Source: Mallotus nudiflorus
Lineage: Eukaryota; Streptophyta; Magnoliopsida; Malpighiales; Euphorbiaceae
Assembly: GCA_947683625.1 (NCBI GenBank)
Contig: CANTUR010000606.1
Location: forward strand, 248,001-312,000
DNA: 64,000 bases
Reading direction: 5' to 3'
The notes below the pieces were generated by a model. The model was given only the letters and a program-made list of their open reading frames with translations. It did not search any database and was not told the DNA's origin. Of the stretch, positions 46,640 through 58,825 are shown piece after piece. Both the position numbers and the translations under genes were made by a program. Each line of letters begins with the position of its first letter. Positions within the stretch are counted from its first letter, which is position 1.

Positions 46640-47745
46640 ATGTCAGCAAGTTGAGTTTAAGAAGAAACAAATGAAAGATCAATTGTTTTTTAATTCAGAT
46701 GATCTTTGATGAAGTGTCTATCAACCTCTATATGTTTAGTATGATCATGTTGAATTGGGTTGTTTACAATTGCTATGGTTGTCTTATTATCCCAATGTAA
46801 CAACAAAAACTTCAGATGATTTAGTACCAGATCATGAACAATTCGCCGCATCCAAAGTAATTCACATACTATAACAGCCCAGACCAACCCGCATCACATA
46901 GTGTCCGCTTTGCCCAGGCCCAGCCCGCAGCGCACGGTTTTAAAACGCGTCTAATGGGAGAAGGTATCCACACCCTTATAAGGCGTGCTTCATTCTCCTT
47001 CCCAACCGATGTGGGATATCACAATTCACCCCCCTTAGGGCCCAGCGTCCACGCTGGCTCACCGATCCGGGCTCTGGCTCTGATACCATTGTAACAGCCC
47101 AAACCAACCCGCATCAGATATTGTCCGCTTTGCCCAGGCCCAGCCCGCAGCGCACGATTTTAAAACCTTTCTGATGGGAGAAGGTATCCACACCCTTATA
47201 AGGCGTGCTTCGTTCACCTTCCCAACCGATGTGGGATATCACAATCCACCCCCCTTAGGGTCCAGCGTCCACGTTGGCACACTGATCCGGGCTCCGGCTC
47301 TGATACCATTGTAACAGCCCAGACCAACCCGCATCAGATATTATCCGCTTTGCCCAGGCCCAGCCCGCAGCGCATGATTTTAAAACGCGTCTAATGGGAG
47401 AAGGTATCCACACCCTTATAAGGCGTGCTTCGTTCTCCTTCCCAACCGATGTGGGATATCACACATACACCATGTGTCATTCCTCTAAACTCAGCTTCAG
47501 CACTTAACCTTACTATGACTTTTTGTTTCTTACTCCTCCAAGTGACTAAATTTTTTTCAACAAACATACAGTACCTAGATGTTGATTTTTGATCATGTTG
47601 ATCTCCGACCTAGTCAGCATTTGTATAGCCAACAATTTCATAATTTTATTGCTCCTAAAAAATAAACCTTTGCCCGAAGAAGACTTTAGGTATCTTAGAA
47701 CTTGATATACTGCATCCATATATTCTTTACTTGGAGAATGCATGA
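46640..47745 (-). pseudogene. Copia RNase H domain, interrupted by TRIM 1
   Basis: 47743-47546 begins MHSPSKEYMDAVYQVLRYLK and SSGKGLFF, the connection region. AEFRGMTHGVCELLWMRRIV spans the TRIM site; the join is clean once 46870-47463 and one CATAC are removed. Then comes LLLHWDNKTTIAIVNNPIQH and HIEVDRHFIKDHL (46830-46690). These are standard Copia RNase H words. Stops elsewhere make it non-functional. Confidence 0.82.
46870..47463 (-). mobile_element. TRIM 1: three LTRs in tandem with two 66-bp internal domains
   Basis: LTRs: 46870-47023, 47090-47243, 47310-47463, each 154 bp. Internal domains: 47024-47089 and 47244-47309, each 66 bp. Internal domains hold on the minus strand TGGTATCAGAGCC (exact initiator-methionine-tRNA primer site) next to one LTR and AAGGGGGGTG (polypurine tract) next to the other. 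Target duplication CATAC is exact (46865-46869 and 47464-47468). The outer left end is TA instead of TG. There is no coding capacity. The three-LTR form is a known outcome of recombination between such elements. Confidence 0.92.
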
Positions 47746-47939
47746 ATTAACTTATAACATTTACTGCATAAGCAATGTCCGGCTAAGTATGAAATAAGTA
47801 AATTAATCTTCCCACCAACCTTTAATATTGAACTTGATCAATTCAAACTTAACCTTCTCGGATTAATAATCCATGGTTAACTTCCATTGGAGTCTCGACT
47901 GGCTTACAATTAAGCATTCCTACTTCTATCAGCAAATAC

Positions 47940-48700
47940 ATTACATACTTCTATTGGCAGAGAGAAATTCCCTAAGCTAATCTTGCAACTTTAATCCCCA
48001 AAAAATACTTCAAGTTGCCTAGATCTTTAAGTTCAAACTTGGTTATTAATTGTCTTTGTAGAGTTGGTATCTCACTCATATCATTTCTAATGACTACCAT
48101 ATAATCAACATACATAATAAGAGCAATGATTTTACCTGTCTTTTGTTTAATGAATAAAGTATGATAAGCATCACTTTGTTTATAACTAAGCTTCCACATA
48201 AAGGTTGAGAGTCGTCCAAACCATGCTCGAAGTGATTGTGTGAGTCCATACAATGCTCTTTTTAGTTTGTATACTTAGTCAGTGTACCTCATTCCAAGTG
48301 GTGGATACATATACACTTCTTCATCAATTGTTCCATTCAAAAAAGCATTTTTTACATCAGACTAGCACAGTGGCCAACCTAGGTTGGCAACTAATAAAAT
48401 TAGGACTTGGATGGTGTTCATTGTTGCTACTAGGGAAAATATATCCTCATAGTCAATTTCATACTTCTGAGTATATCCCTTTGCAACCAACCGAGCTTTA
48501 TATCAATTAATGCTTTCATCTGGATTCAATTTGATAGTGAATATCCACTAGTATCCAATCATTTTCTTTCCTTTAGGAAGTGGAACAAGTTCCCATATGG
48601 AGTTCTTCTATAATGCTTTCATTTCATCATTCATGGCTTTCTTACAAGCCAGACCAGCTAAAGCCTCTTGCACATTACTTAAAATAGAGACAGTACATAA
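47940..48700 (-). pseudogene. Copia reverse transcriptase remnant
   Basis: From the right: YEIDYEDIFSLVATMNTIQV, SDVKNAFLNGTIDEEVYM, KRALYGL, then 48253-47972: LTQSLRAWFGRLSTF, the active-site region IALIMYVDYMVV (the second aspartate of YVDD is replaced by Y), and FELKDLGNLKYFLGIKVA. The loss of the catalytic aspartate plus stops (for example in TD-stop-VYKL) means it is dead. Confidence 0.82.
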
Positions 48701-48949
48701 TTAATTTACAGTATATGCATGTGATTTTGACAAATGGTTTATTGATATAAAGTTGTTGATAGGATATTTAGCTTTGGTATTAAAGTGTGAATTATATTGT
48801 ATTTTTGGAATCCCTCTGTTTATTCTAAAAGGATAATGAGACTCAGTATTTAGAGTTACTAAAAAAGATGAGTTTACCTCATTGTGCGCATCTAAAGTTC
48901 CTTCAGCTTTTAGCATGGATTGGGAAGATGTACTATCTTAATTAGTTTC

Positions 48950-49800
48950 AAGTCTGAGCATAATACTCGGACTATCTTCAGTAATCTATTCAGGTAGGAT
49001 GCTTGGGATGTTCAGACATATTATTTGATCGTGTGAGATGCTCAAAGCAGTTAAAGCACTCAGAGCATGTGAAATGCTCATAACAAGTAAGACACTTGGA
49101 GTGCTATCTTTAAAGATATCCCAAACTCTCTCCCCCTTAAGAGAGCACATTCATGTCAAACAGAAATGCTCAAACTACTTTCAATAGTTGCTAATTTTTT
49201 CTTTTTGCTATACCATTATGTTGAGGGGTTCCAACACAAAAAATTTGCTAATGAATGTCATGTTCATGGCAAAAATTTTTAAAGGCCAAGTTAAGATACT
49301 CCCCACCATTTTCTGATTGCAAGACTCGAATTTAACATTGATAATGCACTGTCACCATCTTATACAAGTCCTAAAACACAAAATACATATCTCCCTTATT
49401 TGAAAGTAAGGATACCCAGGTCATCCAGGTACATTCATCAATAAATGTAATAAAATATCGAGCATTAGACAGAGTAGGAATTCAAGCTAGTCCCTATACA
49501 TCAAAATGAATAGTCATAAATGGAATTGAATTCTTATTATAACTCGACACATATGAAGTCCTGTGGCTTTTTGCTAATCACAAATATCACACTTGAACTC
49601 AAAGTCTTTAATACACAAAAATAATTCAATCCTTATTTTTCTAAGATAATGAAAAGATAAATGTCTAAGACGTCGATGCCATAAAATTACTTGTTCTTTG
49701 TCCGAGCTACTTTTAACAACACTACTAACTTGACTTGATTTCAAACTCAGATTACCATGCAAATCAAGATAGTATAACTTTCCATGTTTAACACCAAAGC
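48950..49800 (-). pseudogene. Copia pre-integrase zinc region and integrase remnant
   Basis: 49762-49574 reads LWHRRLRHLSFHYLRKI and FEFKCDICD, the HHCC zinc-binding region. Then come FITFIDECTWVTWV, RVLQSENGGEYLN (second acidic residue in SENGGEY, D replaced by E/S context) and GTPQHNGIAKRKN with the catalytic-glutamate region changed. Several stops are present (FVF-stop-DLYK, KN-stop-QLL). Confidence 0.78.
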
Positions 49801-50229
49801 CAAAAATCTAGTGCATCGCAATTTCCTGAAATAAACAATAGTTAGGCCATAATTTAACAGTATAGTTTAAGGTTTCAATAATTTGGCCAACAGATAGTAG
49901 ATTACAAAAAAGAGATGGAATAATAAGAACAGTATCTAAATTAAGAATGTTAGAATTATTATTAATCCTTCATGGGTGACGAGTGTTATTCCTCTATTAG
50001 TAGTCAGAATATTTTGTTAGGTTGATGGTCGAATGGAGGTTAGATTATGGGTGGAATTTTTCATATGATCAGTCACACCTATATCAATAATCCATGTATT
50101 ATTCTAAGTAAGATTTGTCATACCCGATGTTTCATTAAGGTCACCATTTGGTTTTGTGACATTAAAGGTGGCAATTACAACTTTTTCGAGTTTCTTATAA
50201 GGATTTTTATTGAAATCCCACTATTATAG

Positions 50230-50340
50230 ATAGTCCACTATTCCTTGGAGTATCCAACTTCACCATAGTGAGTACATGTGTATGTATTGGACTTACTCAA
50301 TGCTTTTCCCTTTGACTGTGGTCCAATCCGAGCCACTACA
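50230..50340 (-). pseudogene. Copia gag zinc knuckle, damaged
   Basis: It reads PQSKGKALSKSNTYTCTHYG then EVGYSKE-stop. Compared with CTHCGEVGHSKERC at 44070-44095 the second Cys and the His are both changed to Tyr, so the zinc site is lost. The likeness shows that this element and the plus-strand Copia belong to one family. Confidence 0.75.
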
Positions 50341-53300
50341 AGTACTGCATTATCCAATAAAAATCCAACTCCATAAAAAGTTATGTATTAAATTATTAAA
50401 ATTTACTATATTTTTTATTTTTTAAAATACAAAATTTTCTATTAAAAATATTCAAGAATTTTTATTTCATTTATAATTTTGCATCACAGACACTTATTCT
50501 TTTATTTAACATGATAAAAATCAACAAAATATCACATAAAAACTCCTAAAAATTACTTATTTGATTGTTTATTTAACATGAACTCCTTTAAAAACTTTAA
50601 AATAGAGATAGATTCCAATTGAATGTAATATGATGCATAATTACACTGATTAAAAGTGTAATTGAAAATAATAATTATTTTGAACGATTGTTGTATATTT
50701 AAGGCTACCAACATCGAGTGAATATTCTCTATATAGTTCAAGCGCAAAAAGATTTTCCTAATGCAGCCTTAATAATCTTATTTCAAGTTCTTATTTCATG
50801 TCTTCTCATGCTAATAAAATAATTTGTCTTTTTTTTTATTACTAAAGCTTTTATTCATATTTTTGGATTTTTAACTTGATTTTTATTCATATGTTCTACT
50901 AATGCGAGTTTTCATTCAAGCTCGACCTGGAAATTGTAAAGTAGCTTAATGATGATGTGAGTTAACAGCCTGTTATGATTGTATGAATTGAGTGGTAATT
51001 AAAATTGAATTATCGTTGAAAACATAATGATATTTGGTTTGGGATCAATTTTTTTTAAGATCTTACTTTTATATTGAATTAATTTGTAGTTTTTAATTTA
51101 ATAAAATTATTTAACCAAGTATTTTAAAATATATATCGATGACTAATTATACTAATAGACTACTCAACTTTCGACAATTATCTACCACTTCTTCAGACTA
51201 ATAAGATAGAAACAAAAATTTAAAACACATTCTCAGTGTTTCTGGCTTTTTTTTACTTTTTAATGGAGTTTTTTTTTTTTTTTTTTTAAGGCAAACACAT
51301 AAAAACTGATAATTGTTTTTTTTTTTATTTCCTAGCTAAACTACATGTGATTTTTACACTGGAAGTTTAGTTATTTGCAAAAATGTGTACTTGTTATTTG
51401 CATTTCATGACTTGGCTATTAGTTGATTTTGATGTCATTTGCATTTCGTGATCTGGGTATTGGTTAATTTTGATATTATTTGCCCCTGCAGGCATTAGTG
51501 AATTAGTGGATTCTGTGCAGGTTATTCCAGTTGGGCACGCTGCAATGTTGGCCATTGTTAAACGCTGTATGCTAGCTTTGGTGTGTGGTTTCTGTTCCTT
51601 CTTGTTGATGACCATACACAGAAATAAAATTAGAAAAATGAATCCAACTAGTCAAGGAAACGAAATAGGACAATTCTTAAAAGAAATATTGACCATATGT
51701 AGAACGATATATAATTTTTTTTAATGAAAATTAATAATTAAAACCACTTTTTAGGATTTTTTATGAGAAGTGGTGGTAAATGATTTTTTTTTTTTTTCAT
51801 GTGATATTACAATATCAAGTAATTCTTATTGATTCACAATTCGAACTAGAAGAACCCATAAGGCAAAGCTAAGCCAACACAATTTTCAAAAATATAGAGA
51901 TCTCTCCTCTTCATTTACTTCTTTATGCTATTTATATTGTTTTCTTCTTTGAATATATACTAGTGTTTAGAAGAGATTTTTGCCCAAAATAATCTCAACT
52001 ATTCTTGTTTTATTCTTTTGTACGTAGAAAAAATATATGAATTTGAGTTTTTTCAACACAAATTTTGATGTGTTTTAGTCGATTTTTGTTTGTTTTACAG
52101 CTTGATTTGCATATCTAATAATTCAACTTTTAATTTTATAATATTTTATAGACTGACTTATCAAAAAAATCACACATGCATTAATTAATTTTTAAAATTA
52201 ATAGATGATCATATTACTTAAATATTAATAAAATGCACAATTACGATAATATTTTTCTTTTAAATTAGTTGAAAATAAATTTTATAAATTAATAATAGTA
52301 AAATTCAAATTTTACATCAGAATACTCCTAAAGATAAATAATTAAATAATTACTATTTAACTATTCCTTCATTAGATGCATTGATTAATTTTTTATAATT
52401 TCCTTTTTGTTAATTTTATTTTAATTTAATTATTTTTATTTTTAGTTGTTGTCTATTTTCAATTATTGTTTTTTTAAAGGTATATTTTCAATTATTTTTA
52501 TTGTATCTTTAAATATAAATTATTTATTATAATTGAAAAATAAAAATGTGAACTAGTTCCAAAATGTTAATGATTAATTAACTAAATGACTGTCAACGTC
52601 TACGTTACGTATTAAATTTGTCTGGAAAATGCAGCATGAACCTCGACATATGGCTGCGATGCCGTATGTTGGTGGCTTGCAAAATTCTTGCTCCATGGTC
52701 TTTGTTACTAATTATTACTTATAATTTACTTAATTAATTTCTTTTCTCTACTTAAACACAAACTGTAATTAAAGTTGGTTATTAATTAATTTAATAAACA
52801 TGATCACAATTCTAATAATCTAAGTCCAAAATTAATTAGTATCGGACATGATCACCAGTCATATGTTTTTTTAATAAAATTAACAGTCAGATTTTAATAA
52901 TTAACAGTCATATAAAAACACTTTTATATTAGGAGCCTTAATCATGTTTACTTTGTTGTTGAATGTTGATTGAAGTGATGCCGATATTATCGTTTTAAGA
53001 TCACCCAAATCCAAAATATGGCCCACCAAATTGTGATTGTATAAGAAATAATACTCGGGGATACTTTTTTAAAAAAAAATTTAATAACTTAACAATATCG
53101 CACGTCATTTAATAAAATTATAATAATTTTATTAGATATAGAATAATATATATGAAAATTCTCATATATGCTTTTAATTTAAGAAAAATTATAATATATA
53201 ACGATTTTGTGTCAACATATCTAGTTGAAACAATAGCTATTAAAAAAGTGGAAAAAAAAATTCCACAAAAACAAGAATACGGATAATTTCTTTTTTTTAT

Positions 53301-55640
53301 ATTATGTTTATTATAATTGATTTGTTATTTCATGATATGAAATCACTTTGTATATTATAATTTCTGTTGATTTAGACCTAACTTGAAAGAAAAGCGTTTA
53401 AAATGTCTTAAAGTTTTTTGTTTTTGTGTAGGCATATGTATGTAAGGAAGCGGAGAATGGTTACTAAAGCTTAAATTTTACTGGCATAATACTAAAGTTG
53501 TTGTCCTTTTGTTTGATTTTTCTTTTTCATTAAGCTAAGATCCCAATCATTTATCCAACAATATTTGGTGTATTTGTTTATTCTATAATATCGATATTTA
53601 TTTATAAATTTTATAGTTTATTTGTAACCTTGATCAATTTTATTAGTTTAATGAAATTTCAACTTCCTGTTGTTAAAAAAAAATCATTTATGGTGTGTAG
53701 TTGGTTTCAATGATTCTTATTCAATTATTTACCATAGCTAAAGCAAGAAAAAATTAAAAAAAAAATTAATGTGGTTCTATCAAATCTCTTTCACTTTCAA
53801 TATTTTTATTATTTTTTTCTTCCTACGTTTGAAAAAGAAAAGCACAATGTGAAATTGAAAAGAATTATATATATATATAAAACATTTCGATCATGAATGA
53901 AAAAATAATTAAAACTATATGATGATGCGTGAAATATTTTTCGTGCATTAATTAAAGAAAAAATTACTTTTGCAAACAATAAACTTACATTTTTTCCAAA
54001 TCTTCAAAAAAAAAAACTTGCAATTCAAATTTCTTATTTAATTACAATAAATTTTATAATTATAATAACAAATCAAACAAAGGTTCAAAAGAGCTATTAA
54101 AATAAATTATTTAACGCATGTTAAGTAAGTTTAAATATTGAAATATTAAAACTATAAATTGAAGTGTCAAACTGATAAATTTTATCAAATATAAAGAGTC
54201 GTAAATATATTATCCTCCAATAGATAGAATAAATTCCCTTAAAAAATAGAAAGAGTAAATTAAAGAGGAGAAACACCGACATGCCCTTAAAAAGGCCATA
54301 ACATATAAACAATTTTTTGTTGGTTTGAGCAAGGAGAAAAAATTATTATTTTGAATTTAAATTTTATATATATTTTTACATAAATTATTAATATTTAAAG
54401 TTTATTAAAATTTGATTAATTTAGTTTGGTTGAAATAAAACTCTAATAATAGTTATAAAATTCTCTCAGCAAATATTTAATACGTCTGTATATATTATGT
54501 ATGATTTAAACTCAAAACGTCATTTTACGAAAAATAACATTTATCAATTGATTCTAATAATTATTCATTAAAATCTACAGATAAAGTAAAAAAAATAAAA
54601 TTTATTTTATTCAATTTAAATTACTTAAAAAATTTACAGTAAATGAATATAAAAAAAAATGTAAAAGAAAAACTGCAACATAAATAGAGTTGAGGGTATT
54701 TTATAACTTCTTATGATATAAGGGTGGTTTTCTTTATGAGCAACCGCTAAATAAAAGAATTGATAGGATCAAATGTTGTGAATGTTTTTTCTTTGCATGT
54801 GATGTCACGGATTATCAATTTTGTCTATGTGAAGAATTGGCGACATTAATTTGTCGTCTATATTGAAAGCTATAGCGGTCTGGCCGATCTGAATTTTATA
54901 ATTGAGGAAAAGATGTACATTACACGTATTTATAACACTATAAAAATGGACGAGAGAATTGGGAATCAGATTCTTGGCTTGGGGTTTCAATGTGAATTTT
55001 GTCCTTTTGATGAATTAAATGAGAACAATGAGAGGTGTCCTATTTAATTTCATGAGGTGATCCATCAATTCATGGGTATAGAAACACCAAAACTAAAACT
55101 AGGCTTTCAATTTCATTAAAACATGAATTAGTTTACCTTTATTGATTAAAAAATAAAAAAATTTAATTTTTTAAATAAAATTCAAATTTAAATTAAGATT
55201 TTATGTATAGAAAATATATATTTTTCATAGAATTTATCTAATTTATTTTAAATTAATTAAAATTTTTATAGCTATTAGATATTAGGAATAACTATACTTA
55301 TAAAATATAAAATTAATGAGCTTTCAAATCATTATTTTGATTATTTTCTATATGCTGAATGATATAAAATAAATGAAATGAAAATATTAAAAATTTATTG
55401 ATTGAATATATTTCGATTAAGATATGATAGTTTTGAGTTTAAATATGTAATAATATTGACCAAAATTATTATTTTAATAAATATTTTATAAACAAAAGAG
55501 CGCTTCACATAGTTATAAATTTCAATTCATTGGATTTTCAATGAATTACAAAATTCAAAATATTCTTGATGTGTTTTCTTTTCTAATAAAGTGGCTGAAT
55601 TATTGATATAATAGTATATTTAATAGAAAAGAAAACAACA
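50341..55640. other. AT-rich intergenic DNA
   Basis: I see no gene family in this stretch. Noted within it: two imperfect units of about 43 bp with TTTGCATTTCRTGA (51399-51485), an isolated open stretch at 51470-51724, and a LINE-like 3' tail at 53610-53690 (AATTTCAACTTCCTGTTGTT followed by A9). More complex, unassigned sequence lies at 52600-52720 and 54720-55060. Confidence 0.5.
51470..51724 (+). other. Unrecognised open stretch, possible gene fragment
   Basis: 84 codons reading ILFAPAGISELVDSVQVIPV then GHAAMLAIVKRCMLALVCGF and CSFLLM, followed by a polar, lysine-rich tail. The middle is hydrophobic like a membrane segment. It is preceded by a CCCTGCAG acceptor-like sequence and lies in otherwise AT-rich non-coding DNA. 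The base composition is higher in GC than the surroundings. I do not recognise a family; it may be an exon relic or chance. Confidence 0.25.
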
Positions 55641-55650
55641 ATTATATATA

Positions 55651-56656
55651 GGGTAGAGATTTTTGCACTCTACCACATAATATCTACACTCCATTATTAA
55701 TATTTTTAAAATTTAAATGACACAAATAATTTTAATTTTATTATCTACTTTTCATTATAATTTTTATTATCACACTCCATTATTAAAATATTTAAAATTT
55801 AAATAGCACAAAATATTTTCAATTTAAACATCTATTTTCTCATAACAAAAATTTTTAAAATCTATTTATTACTTACTAAATATTAAACTATATATATTTT
55901 GTTTTTTGTTTTCATTGTTTTTTGTTTGAACTCGTTTTTTTGTTTTCTTTTTCCTCCAATTGTTTCATGTAATTCATCAATGAAAATAAAATATTGATGG
56001 CATGCAACATCAGCCGAAGAATAAAGGCAAAAATGAGGTCAACGTCTCAAACAAACGAAAGAGAAACATTGCGACATATCCAATTTCTTTCTTGGCTCAA
56101 TTGATCCCATAGAAAAACTATTTCTTGATAATTAACGTATAATTTGTTCTCTTCTCTGTCAAGCTTATCCCATTGTTTAACCATAATAAATGAGAATAAA
56201 AGAGACTTCTGTCTCCTCCTTTCGTTTCGTCATTATTGGATTTTTTTTTTTAGTTGGATGTTAAATTCGTGGTGGGATTTCGCTGCTAAATTCATCGCAA
56301 ACTTTAATTCGGTTCTCATTTCAATTGGTTGGGTGCCATGTTCAAACTCTTACATTATTTTCTAAAGAAAAATTATCTACATTAATTTATACCTTTTGTG
56401 AACCTATATATATATATATATAGTTTAATATTTAGTAAGTAATATATAGATTTTAAAAATTCTAGTTAAGAAAAAATAGATATTTAAATTGAAAATATTT
56501 TGTGCTATTCAAATTTTAAATATTTTAATAATAGAGTGTGATAATAAAAATTATAATAAAAAGTAAATAGTTAAATTAAGGTTATTTGTGTTATTTATAT
56601 TTTAAAAACATTAATAGTAAAATGAAGATATAAAGTGATACAGTGCAAAAATCTCT
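55651..56656. mobile_element. Second Mutator-like non-autonomous element
   Basis: The left end GGGTAGAGATTTTTGCACTC is mirrored at the right by the complement of AGAGATTTTTGCACTGTATC (to 56656). The arms continue to pair inwards for a further 50 bp or more (CACTCCATTATTAATATTTT and its counterpart). The termini resemble 4495-5632, so one family is likely. The right terminal CCC is replaced by TA repeats, so the target duplication cannot be read. There is no transposase. Confidence 0.6.
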
Positions 56657-56823
56657 ATATATATATATATATATACACACACTTTTACACTAATTACTAT
56701 TTACGATTAGATCTAATTCAGCTACTTTATTAGAAAAGAAAACACATGAAGAATATGGAAGTTTAGAGCAAATAAATTCTATTAAAATATAACACAATGT
56801 TTGGTGATTTATAATTTGATTGA

Positions 56824-57338
56824 TGTTATAAACAGTTTGCGGATATTGTCCGCTTTGATATTTCAGGACCTCACGGTTTTAAAATGCGTCCACAAATAAA
56901 GGCTTCAGACCCTGCTTATAAGCACACACACAATCCCGTGTGCGAGCGATGTGGGAACTTTAGGTTCACAACACACCCTCCCATCGCGAGCATCATGCTG
57001 ATAACATGTTATAAACAGCTTGTGGATATTGTCCGCTTTGGTACTTCAGGACCTAACGGCTTTAAAACGCGTCCACAAGTAAAGGCTTCAGGCCCTACTT
57101 ATAAGCACGCACACAATCCCGTATGCGAGCAATGTGGGAACTTCAGGTTCACAACACACCCTCCCATCGCGAGCATCGTGCTGATAACGTGTTATAAACA
57201 GCTTGTGGATATTGTCCGCTTTGGTATTTCAAGACCTCACGACTTTAAACGCGTCCACAAGTAAAGACTTTAGGCCCTGCTTATAAGCACGCACACAATC
57301 TCGTGTGCGAGCGATGTGGGAACTTCAGGTTCACAACA
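56824..57338 (-). mobile_element. TRIM 2: three ~150-bp LTRs with two 33-bp internal domains
   Basis: LTRs: 56824-56973, 57007-57156 and 57190-57338, each TGTTATAAACAG to GGTTCACAACA. Internal domains: 56974-57006 and 57157-57189, each 33 bp. On the minus strand each internal domain runs from a primer-site-like GTTATCAGCACGA to a purine tract GATGGGAGGGTG. Target duplication ATTGA (56819-56823) and ATCGA (57339-57343) has one mismatch. Frames running through it are not genes. Blocks such as CCCACATCG, TTATAAG, ACGCGTTTTAAA and AAGCGGACAATATC are shared with TRIM 1. Confidence 0.88.
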
Positions 57339-57367
57339 ATCGATACTTTTATCATTTTTTATATGTT

Positions 57368-57489
57368 AAACTTCCATATATACTATTAGATCAATAATTC
57401 AGCTACTTGATTATAAAGATCTAAACTTCCATATGTACTATTAGATCAATGATTCAGCTTCTTGATTAAAAAAGAATATGGAAGTTTAG
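57368..57489. repeat. Tandem 55-bp repeat with 14-bp inverted arms beside TRIM 2
   Basis: AAACTTCCATAT..ACTATTAGATCAAT..TTCAGCT begins at 57368 and again at 57423. CTAAACTTCCATAT (57421-57434) is exactly inverted as ATATGGAAGTTTAG (57476-57489). A further ATATGGAAGTTTAG lies at about 56754, on the other side of TRIM 2. Confidence 0.75.
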
Positions 57490-58825
57490 TAAAAGTATAT
57501 AATTGGTATTTCTTATAGCGTTTTGTTTCTATGTAATTTTTTGGCTGATGCCAACCTTGGTTAAAAAAAAAAAAAGTAAATATTGATCATTTTACCATAC
57601 AAAACAGGCAACCAAAGATTCACAAAACAACATACCTCGTCACTCTAACACCTAAATTAATTGGAAGCTTAATTTCTGGTTAGGCAAAAGTTTAGTGGTA
57701 ACTTGATTTTAAAAATATTTTGAGATGTAAAAATTTAAATTTTATTATTATTAATTTATGAAATTAATTTTTATCTGATTTTTAAGAAGGAGAAATTATC
57801 CTCTATACTATATTGTTTACTATATTTAGGTTATATTTAGGTCACATAATCTTTTTATTAATAAAAAAAATAGTAAAAGAAGTTTTTTTAGAGAAAAGTT
57901 ATTTACACCTATAGTATCATACTACATTCACTTATTCACTATATATAATTTGAATGATTTCTATTTAATTAATAAAACTAAATACATATATACAAACATA
58001 AATTCAATTATTAAATACAACATACACAAAATATATGAAATTTTTTAATTTATATATTCAAAATATTACACTAAATTATTTTATATATATATATATATTG
58101 TTAACCGTGACATAAATTCTTGTTGTTGGTGGGTTGAAAAGTCCATCTTGCCTTTTTTTTGATTTTTTTTGAAAATTTAATTTTTTTTTTTATTTTAAAA
58201 CTTAAATTATATATAGATAAATCTGTCATGTAAAAATTAAAATACTCATAATCTATAAAGAAAAAATTTAAATCTAAAATCTAAGTTATACACTTAGAAA
58301 TTCGTCATTAAAGAATTTAAATATTTATAGTCTAAACTTATTATGTAAAATTTTAAACATCCGTAAAAAAAAAAATTTAATAATCTAATGAAAAAAATTG
58401 AACTTAGGAGCATAAGAACAATTGCTTTATTAGTAGCGACGTATTACCCATAATTTCATTAAGTATAAAATATTAATAAACATATACATGTGTGTGTGAT
58501 GTTAAAAATGTGAGATTTTTTTTTTTCTCTCTCTCTTTAATAGATAGTGGTCGAGAGGTCGGTGAGCAAAGGGACGGGTAAAATCGGAAATAAGAAAGTT
58601 GCATGAGAAAGACCCAAGAGGCACATAAAAGAGACGCTTGGCATCAGAGTGCAACCACTGCTCACCAATTGTTCAACTTTCTTGATAAATATATGTATAT
58701 AAAGTTCAAAATTTACAAAGAAAAACATGTATATTGATTAAATAAACAATTCTATAGCTTACCTAGCTGGCTAGTTGTTGTTCTTGAGTTGGTAGCAAAG
58801 GAAACAGGGAGATACACAGGGAGAG
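57490..58825. other. Intergenic DNA and promoter region of the glycosyltransferase
   Basis: At 57520-57577 the sequence ends GGCTGATGCCAACCTTGG followed by TT and A13, the look of a LINE 3' tail; no other LINE sequence is seen. The rest is AT-rich. TATATAAAG at 58696-58704 is a possible TATA box about 120 bp before the ATG at 58826. A CT-run lies at 58527-58538. Confidence 0.45.

Larger units (their letters stand above)
46326..50340 (-). mobile_element. Second Copia element, 5'-truncated and decayed
   Basis: Read leftwards: gag zinc knuckle (50340-50230), GAG-pre-integrase and integrase (49800-48950), reverse transcriptase (48700-47940), RNase H (47745-46640, with a TRIM inserted), polypurine tract and 3' LTR (46550-46326). 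The order gag-integrase-RT-RNase H is that of Ty1/Copia. The 5' LTR and most of gag are missing beyond 50340. Many stops and frameshifts show it is inactive. Confidence 0.85.

Noticed and set aside
56884..57264. 126-codon open frame with repeated Cys-rich text
   Set aside because: It runs through two TRIM LTRs and an internal domain. The repeat in the protein is just the LTR repeat.
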